A stretch of 36,011 bases of DNA from Acrasis kona (lineage: Eukaryota > Heterolobosea > Eutetramitea > Acrasida > Acrasidae): contig JAOPGA020000726.1 of the NCBI GenBank assembly GCA_026419775.2, positions 1 through 36,011 of the forward strand. Reading direction: 5' to 3'. Made by a program: the position numbers and the translations under genes. The number at the start of each line of letters is the position of its first letter. Positions within the stretch are counted from its first letter, which is position 1. This document shows, piece by piece, positions 21,939 to 31,342 of the stretch. Below the pieces are notes generated by a model that saw only the letters and a program-made list of their open reading frames with translations, did not search any database and had not been told where the DNA came from.

Positions 21939-22078
21939 TCTCCTCTATATTGTTGTAATAACGTTTGCTTGAAATAAACTTTGAAGGTGACCATCATTGC
22001 AACCAACAAGCCATTCTTCACTATCAGATAAATAATAGCGAAACAAGAGATATAATCTTAAGAACCTGATTTTATTAT

Positions 22079-23014
22079 TTACATATTTTCGGAAGACAAA
22101 ATGTTGGATAATTCCTTATGTACGGCCTCCTCAATATTGGAATGCTCGCTTACTTGATCAGAAACTTCCTTAGCCTTTGGACAAGCATTTGCCATGCTAA
22201 TACTTTTACCGGAGAACTCAAACATCTCGAGATCATTTTCACCATCTCCGAAGGAAATCACTTTTGATGGATCCACGTCCAACTTATCACACAAAATTTT
22301 CAAAGCCTTTCCTTTGTTAGCAAGAGGGTGCAAAACTTCTACGAAGAATTTGTGATGTCTGAAATTTCCACACTCTGTTTTCACAATGTGGGCTTGTTCA
22401 GGTGTCATGTACTGCTTTAGTTCTCCCATAACAGCATCTGCATCTTGTTCGTTATCACACACAATTACGCCACTGGTGAGGTTCATCTTTTTTACGTCTT
22501 CGCAGTTATCAACGTATTCCCAAATCTCATTCGTAGTAACCTCTGAGAAGACCTTGTGTAAGTCTGCAAACTTCTCCTCGTCGCTCTTTAGTGCAACACA
22601 AACACCTCCGCGGTACATTGTCACACACAAATTTCTCTTTTGGCAGAACTTGAACAACTCTACGCAGAGATCAGGGGCGATGGCAGAGTGGAAGAATTCT
22701 TCGTGGTCATCTTCGGATGTGATTTTGAGACACTTGGCACCATTGTGACCAATCACGTGTGCGTCGTGGATACCTAATTCTCTGTACAAGCAGACCATGT
22801 TTTCTACTGGTCTACCACTGGCCATCACGATCTTCACGCCATGATCGAAATGTAACTGTCTTAAAGTGTCCTTGGTAGCATCTGTCATCTTCTTTTCAGA
22901 ATTTAACAATGTACCATCTAGATCGGTGGCAACGAGATCGAATGGGAACTCGCTTCTACCATCAGCAGGAGTAGAAGCGGGTGTAGGGATAGTTTCGTTT
23001 GGTAGGGGTGCCAT
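22079..23014 (-). CDS. HAD-superfamily Cof/YidA-type phosphatase
   Basis: Haloacid dehalogenase hydrolase of the Cof (IIB) subfamily; members dephosphorylate sugar phosphates, nucleotides or cofactors, and the substrate cannot be read from sequence. All four HAD motifs are present: DLVATDLDGTLLN (nucleophile and acid Asp, residues about 27-39), VMASGRP (motif II), the Lys in NKGKAL (motif III) and FGDGENDLEMF (motif IV). The C2-type cap lies between motifs II and III. Length 311 aa from the ATG at 23014, which has a favourable context (aaaacATGg). An in-frame ATG at 23086 would add 24 residues resembling a weak signal peptide followed by KKQKQN, but I consider it leader. No intron. Divergent from GPDH with 334 bp between start codons. 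Confidence 0.9.
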   Translation of the reverse strand: MAPLPNETIPTPASTPADGRSEFPFDLVATDLDGTLLNSEKKMTDATKDTLRQLHFDHGVKIVMASGRPVENMVCLYRELGIHDAHVIGHNGAKCLKITSEDDHEEFFHSAIAPDLCVELFKFCQKRNLCVTMYRGGVCVALKSDEEKFADLHKVFSEVTTNEIWEYVDNCEDVKKMNLTSGVIVCDNEQDADAVMGELKQYMTPEQAHIVKTECGNFRHHKFFVEVLHPLANKGKALKILCDKLDVDPSKVISFGDGENDLEMFEFSGKSISMANACPKAKEVSDQVSEHSNIEEAVHKELSNILSSENM

Positions 23015-23289
23015 GTTTTGTTTTTGTTTTTTTGTTTCTTGTCCCAGCTCACACGCACTAAAACTTATTAATAGTGTGGAGCACATGATAATTATAGTTC
23101 AAGATATCCCACATAGAATAATTAGATGGACCCTAATACCGAATGTTCGGAATTAGATGAAAAAATATTGTAAGGTGGATTCTTTATACTTTATTTGTGA
23201 AATTTCTCTAAGAATAAAACCATCTATTTTGGTGACATCTCTCCGCAGCCTTAACGGGTGCTTGTTAATGTTCCACACAAAATCAATAC

Positions 23290-23297
23290 TATAAATA
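23290..23297 (+). promoter_or_regulatory. TATA-like box upstream of GPDH
   Basis: The sequence TATAAATA lies 52 bp upstream of the GPDH start codon, in a spacing that would place initiation about 20-25 bp before the ATG. It sits in a 334-bp divergent intergenic region and is supported only by its match and position. Confidence 0.4.
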
Positions 23298-23348
23298 TCA
23301 GTTGCTTCACTGTGTCTTGACAAGAAGATAAAACTAAAACACATCACA

Positions 23349-24428
23349 ATGAGCATGAACGATACAAACACAACAACAGCTGACTATAACATGACTGGAG
23401 ATAATGACAGGTCCAACGTGTTGGTACTTGGTGCAGGGAATTTCGGTACTTCGCTCAGTTTCCATCTCGCCAGTATGAACGAAACAGTCAAGATGTGGTC
23501 AAGAGATCAAAAAGTAGTCACCTCCATCAACGAAGATCACGTCAACAGCAAGTACCTTACACAAGTCACACTGCCCGATAACTTGAGTGCCGTCGGTCCA
23601 GAGATGAACAAACAACATTTTAAGGCATGTGATGTGATTCTGATGAGCATCCCGACGCAACATTTACGTAACATACTCGCCAAAGTCAAGCCTTTCGTCA
23701 AGAAGAGGCACTTGCTCATTATGGCCAACAAGGGCATTGAAAACAGCACCCTTGATTTGCCATGCACCATCCTCAAAGATTGCTTAGGAGAGACCATTGC
23801 CAATAATGCTGTTTACTTGTCAGGTCCTTCTTTCGCAGCCGAAATTGTGTTGAAGGAACCAACATGCGTTGCCGTAGCAAGTAAGAATTCCGAACGTTTG
23901 GAATGGGCTCAAAGAATTTTCCATTGCCCCCATTTTAGGGTTTATCCCTGTAATGATGTAGTCGGCGTCGAACTTGCTGGATCAATCAAGAATGTATTGG
24001 CGATCGCGAGCGGCATTAGTACTGGGCTCGGTTATCAAAGTAACACTCGCGCTGCTCTTTTGACGAGAGGGTTATCCGAAATGACTCGTATGGGTGTCAA
24101 GATGGGTTGCGATCCATTAACGATGAGTGGTTTGGCTGGTATTGGTGACTTGTTCTTGACTTGCACGAGCGAGAAGAGTAGAAATTTCACCGTTGGTTTC
24201 AAACTTGCAAAGGGAGAGTCACTAGAGAGTATTACAAAGACTTTGGGTAGTGTTGCGGAAGGTGTCGCTACTGCAAAGTCAGCGTATGAGTTGTGCAGGA
24301 AACTGAAGGTGTATTCACCCATCATTGACGAGGTGTATAAAATTTTGTACGAGAATAAGGATGCGAAGGAGGCTGTCAACGATCTTCTAGAGACAGAGCC
24401 ACTCCACGAACTTCACATGATTAGATAA
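23349..24428 (+). CDS. NAD(P)-dependent glycerol-3-phosphate dehydrogenase, GpsA type
   Basis: Interconverts dihydroxyacetone phosphate and sn-glycerol-3-phosphate, linking glycolysis to glycerolipid synthesis and NADH balance. The Rossmann motif VLGAGNFGTSLSFHLA is at residues about 27-42. SGPSFAAEI and the catalytic Lys in ELAGSIKNVLAIASGI follow, then the bacterial-type signature GLAGIGDLFLTCTS and SVAEGVATAKSAYEL. The overall pattern is of the bacterial GpsA/kinetoplastid type rather than the animal GPD1 type. Length 359 aa, with about 20 N-terminal residues (NDTNTTTADYNMTG) more than bacterial GpsA. The C-terminus HELHMIR* has no SKL-like peroxisomal signal, so a cytosolic enzyme is likely. 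No intron; codons are more often C-ending than in the neighbours, suggesting strong expression. AATAAA-like sequence follows the stop. Confidence 0.95.
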   Translation: MSMNDTNTTTADYNMTGDNDRSNVLVLGAGNFGTSLSFHLASMNETVKMWSRDQKVVTSINEDHVNSKYLTQVTLPDNLSAVGPEMNKQHFKACDVILMSIPTQHLRNILAKVKPFVKKRHLLIMANKGIENSTLDLPCTILKDCLGETIANNAVYLSGPSFAAEIVLKEPTCVAVASKNSERLEWAQRIFHCPHFRVYPCNDVVGVELAGSIKNVLAIASGISTGLGYQSNTRAALLTRGLSEMTRMGVKMGCDPLTMSGLAGIGDLFLTCTSEKSRNFTVGFKLAKGESLESITKTLGSVAEGVATAKSAYELCRKLKVYSPIIDEVYKILYENKDAKEAVNDLLETEPLHELHMIR

Positions 24429-24912
24429 ATAAAATAATCCTTAATAATAATCAATCATAGTTTCTTCTTTCTCTGTTATAGTCGCTTTTTGACTGTGCTG
24501 GAACTGTCTTCTTGAAATATATTGATGTTTGCTTTCAAGTGAATTGTTTGTGGGTGACATGATTTTCGTTTCTAACGTTGATTTGATTTTGATATGCTTT
24601 AGTTACAATAGAAACAGTTGATCAGAAAAATTTAGCAGTTTATTCTAAATACATAGTTACTAGCCAAGCATTGTATTCATTCATTGTGAATCTAACTGGT
24701 CTGTGCTGTGATGATTGTCACCTCGCAATTTGTAGGCTTCTCTTTGTCAACTTTCAATGTCTTGACAAGACTTTGCAAAGGTCATACCAAAACTGTTTTG
24801 TGATCCTTTTGTGTGTTATGTGCACTCTTTAAAGAATAATTCCCAATATTGGTACTATCCGCATATTCTTATTCATCTTTATTGTTATTTAATACCAACC
24901 CAACATAACGTC
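24429..24912. other. Intergenic stretch, 3' UTR plus promoter
   Basis: AT-rich, between GPDH and the DUF4336 gene, both on the plus strand. It starts with an AATAAA-like element (ataaataaaataatcc). The DUF4336 frame is open without stops from 24811, but the extra residues before 24913 (rich in Tyr, His and Ile) look like translated leader. No RNA gene or repeat is evident. Confidence 0.45.
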
Positions 24913-25662
24913 ATGCCCCAACCAACTGTTTACATTCGCGAAGTCACACCAACGGTGCATATCCTCTCAACACAGTTTAAAAGATTTGGAATTATACCCC
25001 TTGGTGGGAGGTGCACTATATTCAAGCTAAGAGATGGTGGACTTGTGGCAATTAGCCCAATAAACTTGGAATGTGGGGGGTCGTCTGATGCTCTCAACTA
25101 CGTGAAGAATACACTGGGTGGTGATTTGAGACTTATAGTTGCACCAGACCTGGCACATTGGATGTATCTTTCGCAATGGAAGAAGGAATTCCCAAACGCA
25201 AAAATAATTGGTATAGAAGGTCAAGACGCGGTTTGCTCAAACACTGTGGAATTTGACGACTTTTTCACCAAAACAACTGATTGCGAAGAGATTGCTAGAA
25301 AATACAATGTGGAAGGACAGATATCCTTTGTATATTTTCCAGGGTTTGTGGGTAAAGATGTAGTTGTGTATCATCATGAGTCGAAAAGTCTAGCAGAGGC
25401 TGACCTTATTTTCAACCTCCCTGCAAAAGAGCAATACGGAGGAGTATCGCCTTCCACAATAATGAACAAAATGCACGCCAGTAGTGTATGGACGCAGCGG
25501 TTCTTGTGGAATTTTGGAGTAAAAGATAAAATTGATACATCGGTCAAGGCGAAAAAAGTTGCTGCTTTGGATATCACAAGAATAATACCTTGCCATGGAG
25601 ATGTTATTGAAGATGGTAACGTGGCATGGAATTTCTGCTTTCAACGTTTTCTTGAGATGTAA
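24913..25662 (+). CDS. DUF4336 protein (metallo-beta-lactamase-like fold)
   Basis: Family of unknown function found in plants, fungi and protists and in some bacteria, with a metallo-hydrolase-like fold that lacks the usual HxHxDH cluster. The start at 24913 (MPQPTVYIREVTPTVHILST) gives 249 aa, typical for the family. Features that support the call: VHILSTQFKRFGIIPLGGR near the start, LRLIVAPDLAHWMYLSQWKKEFPNAKIIG (the region that corresponds to the metal-site loop, here PDLAH), the VYHHESKSLAEADLIFNLP stretch, and the C-terminal ITRIIPCHGDVI where a His and Asp remain. No intron. Whether it binds metal or has hydrolase activity is unknown. Confidence 0.75.
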   Translation: MPQPTVYIREVTPTVHILSTQFKRFGIIPLGGRCTIFKLRDGGLVAISPINLECGGSSDALNYVKNTLGGDLRLIVAPDLAHWMYLSQWKKEFPNAKIIGIEGQDAVCSNTVEFDDFFTKTTDCEEIARKYNVEGQISFVYFPGFVGKDVVVYHHESKSLAEADLIFNLPAKEQYGGVSPSTIMNKMHASSVWTQRFLWNFGVKDKIDTSVKAKKVAALDITRIIPCHGDVIEDGNVAWNFCFQRFLEM

Positions 25663-25831
25663 CGGAAATAAAAGTCTTTGTAGTGAACATCATAACAATG
25701 CCTCCCAGTCAAAATTATCATGTTGGATAAGACACCGTTTAAGAGATGCAATTCCTCCATTCCTCGGGGGAAAGTCCGAAAAGATCCATAAATCAACTCC
25801 GGATCTCCATGAGTAAATAATCAAAAACACG

Positions 25832-27149
25832 ATGAAAACACTTGTCATCCTCGGATTAGTTTTGATAGCCATCAGTGCACAAAACAATTATCATGGTAAC
25901 ATGGTATTAAGGATTAACTTGGAATCTGAGAAGCAACTTGAAGTGTTTGAAAAGTTAGAAAACGAAGGTGTAATTGATGTTTGGAGCGAAAAAGCATTGA
26001 TTGGTGGTTACCACGACGTACTTGTTACCCCATCAAACTACCAAGAATTCGCTTCAAAGATGTTTAACGATCTGAAAACCAAGTACGAAGTCATCATACC
26101 GAACGTTCAGGTAAATTAAGAACGCATCATTTGTATTGATTCAATAGACTTTAATTGACAAAGAACAAGACCGTCAAAATTCCCTGCCAGAGTTTACCCT
26201 AAACAAATTCCTAGCATCTAATGATGATGGAATGGAATTCTTTTCAAAGTACCGCAAACCAGAAGAGTTTGATCGATTCCTAACCGGTCTAAATCAAAAG
26301 TTCCCCAAACTAACAAAATTATTTTCAATAGGAAAGACTGGCCAGGGCAAGAACATTAATTGTTTACTAATTTCGACAAGTGAAGGATCCAACACAACAA
26401 AACCATCCATCGTCTACAACGGAGGACAACATGCAAGAGAATGGATCTCTCCAATGACTAACGCCTACCTAGCCAACAGAATGCTACATGAATACGGAAA
26501 GGTTGACTTGACTACAAAATTAATCAATTCCATCAATTGGTACATTGTTCCCATTGTAAACGTAGACGGATACACCTACACATGGTCCGACGATCGTTTA
26601 TGGAGAAAAACAAGAAGTGTCAACAAGGGCTCAAAATGTGTCGGAGTTGATCCTAATAGGAATTGGGATTACGAATGGACATCAGGAGGATCCTCTTCGA
26701 ACCCATGTTCAGAGTCCTACAGGGGACCAAAGCCATTCAGCGAACCAGAAGTCTCTGCCATTGCCAAGTTGACCACATCAGTTCCAAACCTCAAAGCTTA
26801 CATTGACTTTCATAGTTATTCTCAACTATGGATGAGACCATGGGGGTTCAGTAGAAAAGTACCAGCAGGAGACGAAGCAGTAGGAATTGTTAATGATGCA
26901 TGTGGAAAGGCAGTTTATGATGTTCATGGATCCAAATACACAACGGGACGTATTGCTGTGACCATTTATGAAGCGAGTGGTAGTAGTGTGGATTATGTGT
27001 TTGCGAAAACTAATGCATTGTCTTTTGCTGTTGAACTTCGGGATACTGGAAGGCAAGGATTCCTATTGGATGCCAAAAATATTGTTCCTACTGGTGAGGA
27101 AGTGTTTGCTGCTGCGGTTAATGTGATTGGATCTAAGGTTATTGAATAA
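25832..27149 (+). CDS. Secreted metallocarboxypeptidase, M14A (procarboxypeptidase A-like)
   Basis: Zinc exopeptidase that removes C-terminal residues; expected to be secreted or lysosomal/phagosomal. Exons 25832-26110 and 26148-27149, intron 37 nt in phase 0, 426 aa. A signal peptide (MKTLVILGLVLIAISAQ) is followed by an activation propeptide (about residues 20-110, VLRINLESEKQLEVFEKLE) and the catalytic domain. Zinc ligands: His and Glu of GGQHAREW and the His of DFHSYSQLWMRPWG. Substrate-binding Arg are in RLWRKTRS and DPNRNWDYEW; the Tyr of TIYEASG and the catalytic Glu of VELRDTGRQG are present. The residue that sets side-chain preference (255 in bovine CPA) aligns with Val in GSSVDY, so hydrophobic C-termini should be preferred (CPA-like; inference). 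Probably digestive in a phagotroph. Confidence 0.94.
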
Positions 27150-27281
27150 ATTATTTTCTAAAGTTGATGTTTTTTTGAATTTTTTTGTGTCTGTATTAAA
27201 TTTGGTTTGTTGTGTGTCTCTGGATGTGTTTGTGTGTGCAGGTTCGTTTGTTGTAATGAGAGTTTCACAAGCAAAAGCGTT

Positions 27282-28401
27282 ATGCAAAGAGAAAGACGCC
27301 TCAGTCAATCAGCGATAATGAAGGGTAATAATACGACAAAATGGGTTTATCATCTCAAGCAAATAATCTCTTGGCTTTCTATATTTTTAAGACTTGAAGT
27401 ACTGATACCATTAGCTTCAACAGGTTTTTTTTCTTGTGCTGTTCACATATCTTAGTTCACAAACTAATGGGATTACATCAAAAAAGTTTCAAGTTTTAAA
27501 CTCAATACCTCAAGTCGAAGATGAGCTCCGGCAACAAAATAAACAACTCAATAAGCAGAGAAGGGAACTATCGTTACGTCCAAACGGTGCAGAGTTAATA
27601 AAAGAGTTCGATAGAAAATACTTTCCAACTCGAATGGTTTTTCCACAAACAGTTACTCCCTTGGTTGTGATTATACCGTTCATAAAAAAACAAATACCCA
27701 GACTACGGGACATGTTGAGTAGATGGAGTAAAATTGATTATGCACCATTAGATGATGGAATGTCATTTATTGACGAAGCCAAAACAGACTTGATATTCTT
27801 TTACAATAAAGGGCCTAACGAAGTAGAAGAACAAATCAATAAAATTTTAGATGAGTTAGGGATAAGAAAACATTTTGTCAAGATCTCATTCTTATATGCG
27901 GACTTGTCGGAGAAGGACGACGTTTATCCAATAGCAACCACGCGGATGTTTTATAGGGTCATTAAGGATGAGGAACTAAGACAAAAATATAAATACTTTT
28001 TCTACATGGAACCAGATACGTTGACCGTAAGAAAAGGATGGATGCAGGCGCTTCATAACATTGCTTTTAATCAAAAACCATTCTTCTCATTGGGATCCAT
28101 CAATCGTGGAAATTTTGTAAACATTGAGCCACACAGGATGCACATCAACGGGAACGCACTCTATTCATTCTCCGACGAACATTTATCGTTTTTAAATGAA
28201 CTTAAAAAAAATGTATTTTTTGTGTTTGACTTGGATCCTTACATGTACATGTTGTCACACTATGACGCACTAATCAAGTACTGGCACCAATTTATTTTTG
28301 ATGATATTATAATGAACATGTACAAAACGGGATATTCTGAAAAACAGCTGGTGTTGGAGAACCCAAAAACATTTTTTGTCCATGGCGGCTGGCAAGTGTA
28401 G
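27282..28401 (+). CDS. Type II membrane glycosyltransferase-like protein, with a T8 frame break
   Basis: The C-terminal 300 residues resemble a family of nucleotide-diphospho-sugar transferase-like proteins of algae, fungi and protists: YFFYMEPDTLTVRKGWMQAL (with an EPD in the place of a DXD), SLGSINRGNF, RMHINGNALYSFSD, DLDPYMYML and a final FFVHGGWQV. The function is putative. From the ATG at 27282 (or 27318) a basic N-terminus (MQRERRLSQSAIMKG) precedes a hydrophobic stretch that changes frame at a T8 run (27425-27432). With seven Ts, VLIPLASTG continues into FFLVLFTYLSS, one good signal-anchor helix, giving 372 codons. The stem (QQNKQLNKQRREL) looks coiled-coil. An alternative is a 25-nt intron 27399-27423, shorter than any other here. 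Converges on DCAF11 with 28 bp between stops; likely Golgi-resident (inference). Confidence 0.7.
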
Positions 28402-28429
28402 AAACATCAAATTAATAAAATGTTAAATT

Positions 28430-30106
28430 TTAATCACTAATTTCATCGTCATAATCAACATCTTGTGAAACGTCCTCCCAGTTTTGATCTCCGTCATCTT
28501 CCATAACATCGTCGTCGTCATCTGGTTCCTCCTCAAGCTTTTCACTTGTTATGGTGCCGGCAGGATCGCTCTTGCGATATGTCCAATGATTTACTGTACA
28601 ATCCCAAGAGGAAGATAACATCATGGGAAGGTAAGGATGCCAAGATACGTCCCTTACAACATTTCCGTGATGGGCCAACCTATTTACAATTTCACCAGTC
28701 AAAACATCAAACACGTACACACAACCGTCCTTGCTTCCAGTATACAAGTAACGTTGACCAGTACTTTGCGCAGGAGAGAAATAACAACGAATTAAAGTTT
28801 GAAGAACATGATGACCGACATAGGTCATGATGGACATGTCATTTTCATGAACTCTGTGTTGGAACCTACAGTTTTGATACCTATAGTCAAAGTTATTTCT
28901 TAATCTCATTCTAGTGCGGGCCATATCAATGTCATCTTCGCTCTTCATTCTTCTAATGTCCCATAGCTTCATTGTCTGATCTTTACCGTTCGTAGCAAAG
29001 TACCTTCCATCTCCTTTGCTAGTCACACATGTTATTCCGTCCGTGTGTCCCAACAAAATTCCTACCGGCTTGCTGCTACCCGTATTGTCCAACACTCTTC
29101 TGTCCCAAATCTTGCAGGTGGAGTCGTCGCTTCCGCTGTAGAAAATGTGAGCCGATCCTTGATTCTCTTCTGCGAACGAAACAGTGTTAATGTCGTCCTC
29201 GTGTCCTTTGATTCGTAACGTCCTCCTGCGTCTTTCCAAATCGTAAATGTACAAGCTAAAGTCACTACCTCCGGCGAGGATCTCCTTCGAGTCCGGCGAG
29301 AACTTTACGGAGAAGGCACAAAAGCGGTTCGTGTCTGGCTCGAGACGCAATGCTTCGTGTTTTTTGGAGTCCGAGGCAATGGTGCACAAATGAATGCTTT
29401 GACACCACGAGGAGTAGATGAGATATTGTTGATCGGGACTGTAGTGACAATCTACAACTGACCAACCGACATCTCTGGCGGTTATAGTTTTGAAGGGCAT
29501 GACGCTGCTCGATCTGCCGTCGGCGTAGCGAATGTGATCTGTGCTGTACAAACGAATTCTTTGCTGAAAGAGTTAATGAAATCGTGATTGTAATCTTACA
29601 TCTTGACAGGCGCTCATGAATATGGTTCCATCGCTGCTAAATTGACCACAGAAAACTTGAGAGTCGAACCTAGCGATGCGCCCCTTGCTGTGATAAGGTA
29701 GAAATCTTTGAGCAATTTGTACTTGAGAACTCATAGTATTACTAGCTGGGGCGTGCATTTCTCTCTACACAAAATGTGTGAATAAGATGTAGATAGAGGG
29801 GCATACCCGTCGAAGCAGAGCCATGAGATTTGGCCTCTTGTTTTGTCTATTCTGTTGATTAACATAATCACCGGTATGACAATTGACAATGTGGGTTATA
29901 TCATTATCCTTCAGTTGCTTCTTCATTGTTTCTTGGTGCTGCTTTAAATCATCTACCCCTTGATTAGGAGTTAATTCTTCTTCCTCTTCATCGTCAGAGT
30001 TAATCTCGGCACTATGAGTTGTTATCGCGTCTAAATCGCATAAAACTATTTACTTCGCTAGGGCCTGTAGGTAATTTTGAAGTAGTCGTCTCAAGTCCCT
30101 TTGCAT
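28430..30106 (-). CDS. DCAF11: DCAF11/WDR23-type WD40 protein (LEC14B-like)
   Basis: Substrate receptor for CUL4-DDB1 ubiquitin ligases. Exons 30106-30054, 30011-29807, 29764-29600 and 29563-28430, introns 42, 42 and 36 nt, 518 codons in one frame (human DCAF11 about 546). After a short basic start (MQRDLRRLLQNYLQALA) comes an acidic segment (DDEEEEEL), then LMALLRRREM, RFLPYHSKGRIARFDSQVF and seven WD-like repeats, e.g. CQDQRIRLYSTD, ILAGGSDFSLYIYDL, FYSGSDDSTCKIWDRR, FATNGKDQTMKLWDIRR, YLYTGSKDGCVYVFDV and MLSSSWDCTVNHWTYR. KIWDRR and KLWDIR carry the WDxR box used for DDB1 binding. The C-terminal 40 residues are acidic (EEEPDDDDDVMEDD). Divergent from the GNAT gene with 68 bp between start codons. 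Confidence 0.9.
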
Positions 30107-30174
30107 TTTTGTTCTTTTTGATCTGGTTGTACTTGATCGGATGAAATAGGTTGAAACATCTTCCGCTGTTTACA
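30107..30174. promoter_or_regulatory. 68-bp divergent promoter between DCAF11 and GNAT genes
   Basis: The two start codons face away from each other with only these bases between them, so the transcripts either start within it or overlap. No clear TATA box is visible. Confidence 0.4.
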
Positions 30175-30676
30175 ATGGTCGTGTTAAGGGTAACTAAGAA
30201 GGATGAGGAAAGAATAAAGGATTTGGCTGCGCTACTACAATCGCAAGCCATTGATGAAAAGCGTAAGAACTCTTAATAAATGCATCTTTCTAACAGCAGT
30301 TGAAATGAATGCTGAAGGAGAACTTGATGCATGTAGACAAAATCTGGACATTCTAGACCAGGATAATACCACATGGATCGCAATAGCATATATGGATAAC
30401 ACCCCAGCAGGTTTTATTTCAATTACAAGAATACCAAAACCAAATGCAAAGAATGGTTATTTATATGTTGACGAATTATATACCGATCCTAATTTTAGAA
30501 GAAGAGGTGTTGCTGACTCTCTGCTCGATTATTCAAAAACTTTATCAAAGTCTCTAAACCTCGCAGGTGTCAGATTACTGGTTCGAAATTCGAACGAACC
30601 TGCAAAACATTGCTACGCCAAAAATGGCTTTGTGCTCAGTAGCACTACGTTCGGTCAATGGCTATGTCCAAAATAA
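30175..30676 (+). CDS. GNAT-family N-acetyltransferase
   Basis: Acetyl-CoA-dependent N-acetyltransferase of unknown substrate. Exons 30175-30262 and 30297-30676, intron 34 nt (gtaaga...taacag), the shortest found here; 155 aa. The N-terminal exon (MVVLRVTKKDEERIKDLAAL) supplies the first strand and helix of the fold. IAIAYMDNTPAGFISI is strands 2-3, YLYVDELYTDPNFRRRGVADSLL contains strand 4 and the acetyl-CoA pyrophosphate loop (RRRGVA, fitting the Q/RxxGxG/A motif A), and VRLLVRNSNEPAKHCYAKNGF is the typical motif B, in which N..A..cY...GF closes the site. Stop codon is 18 bp from the stop of the convergent gene. Confidence 0.92.
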
Positions 30677-30694
30677 ACGACATTACCTGAAGTG

Positions 30695-31216
30695 TTAACT
30701 TTCGTGTACTCTTGTAAAAACCATGTCTTCTAAATTTTGGAAAGGTGCTTCTTGATAAGCTATACTTAGTTCTATAAGCCTATTCTTCTCGTCCATCAAG
30801 TATTTTAAAATGGCTTGCTCTTCTTTCGTCTCCGTCTGGCAACTTGGAGCACTTTCTAGCGGAAAGTATTTTTGTCGCTTCAATACTTCTTTGCTCAATG
30901 GCTCCCAATCTATCCTCCAATTGTTCTTAAGGTCTGAGGAAATCCATTTGAATAGTATCAAGTGGAAGTCTAAGCAATCAGAACGCCCATAATGTGCAAA
31001 CGTATAATCAAAAGTGCTTTTCAAACTCTCAGATATCTTGAGGGCAAGCTCCACCATATCTTCTGAGTGCATGTCAAATGAAACCGCCCTCTGATAGTCG
31101 TACTCAGAGTATCGTCTGTAGTATGGTTTTCCCCAAGTATTAAAAAAGGACGGCATTCTAGTGATTAATGCTAATATGAGGCACATCAGAATAGATTTGA
31201 ATGGTAGACATTGCAT
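30695..31216 (-). CDS. Hypothetical secreted or membrane-anchored protein
   Basis: 173 aa, no introns. The N-terminus MQCLPFKSILMCLILALITR is a signal peptide or anchor. The mature part is mixed charged and aromatic (KPYYRRYSEYDYQRAVSF, LKSTFDYTFAHYGRSDCLDF, WISSDLKNNWRIDWEPLS, SIAYQEAPFQNLEDMVF), looks helical and folded, and has only two Cys (DCLDF and SCQTE). I do not recognise a family. The codon pattern and lack of low complexity make it a believable gene. The 18-bp inverted repeat at 31343-31410 lies upstream of its start. Confidence 0.6.
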   Translation of the reverse strand: MQCLPFKSILMCLILALITRMPSFFNTWGKPYYRRYSEYDYQRAVSFDMHSEDMVELALKISESLKSTFDYTFAHYGRSDCLDFHLILFKWISSDLKNNWRIDWEPLSKEVLKRQKYFPLESAPSCQTETKEEQAILKYLMDEKNRLIELSIAYQEAPFQNLEDMVFTRVHES

Positions 31217-31342
31217 TAGCTTTGTTGTTTGAAACGCTTTCTTACAATGCTTCTACATTTGGTGAAAAATATTACTGTTTTTATTTAAGTCCGCATAACT
31301 AACCACGACATAACGCTTAGCGCTATGCATGTACGTTATTGA

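Noticed and set aside
23015-23086. Upstream start for the HAD phosphatase giving a signal-peptide-like N-terminus
   Set aside because: The added residues are a weak hydrophobic run followed by a Lys/Gln stretch, HAD Cof enzymes are cytosolic, and the ATG at 23014 has a better context.
24811-24912. N-terminal extension of the DUF4336 protein from 24811
   Set aside because: Tyr/His/Ile-rich translation of AT-rich leader; family members start at the MPQPTVYIREV position.
27399-27423. A 25-nt intron (gtactg...caacag) in the glycosyltransferase-like gene
   Set aside because: It restores the frame but is far shorter than the other 28 introns and would remove half of a good membrane anchor; a one-base change in the T8 run is simpler. 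Not excluded.
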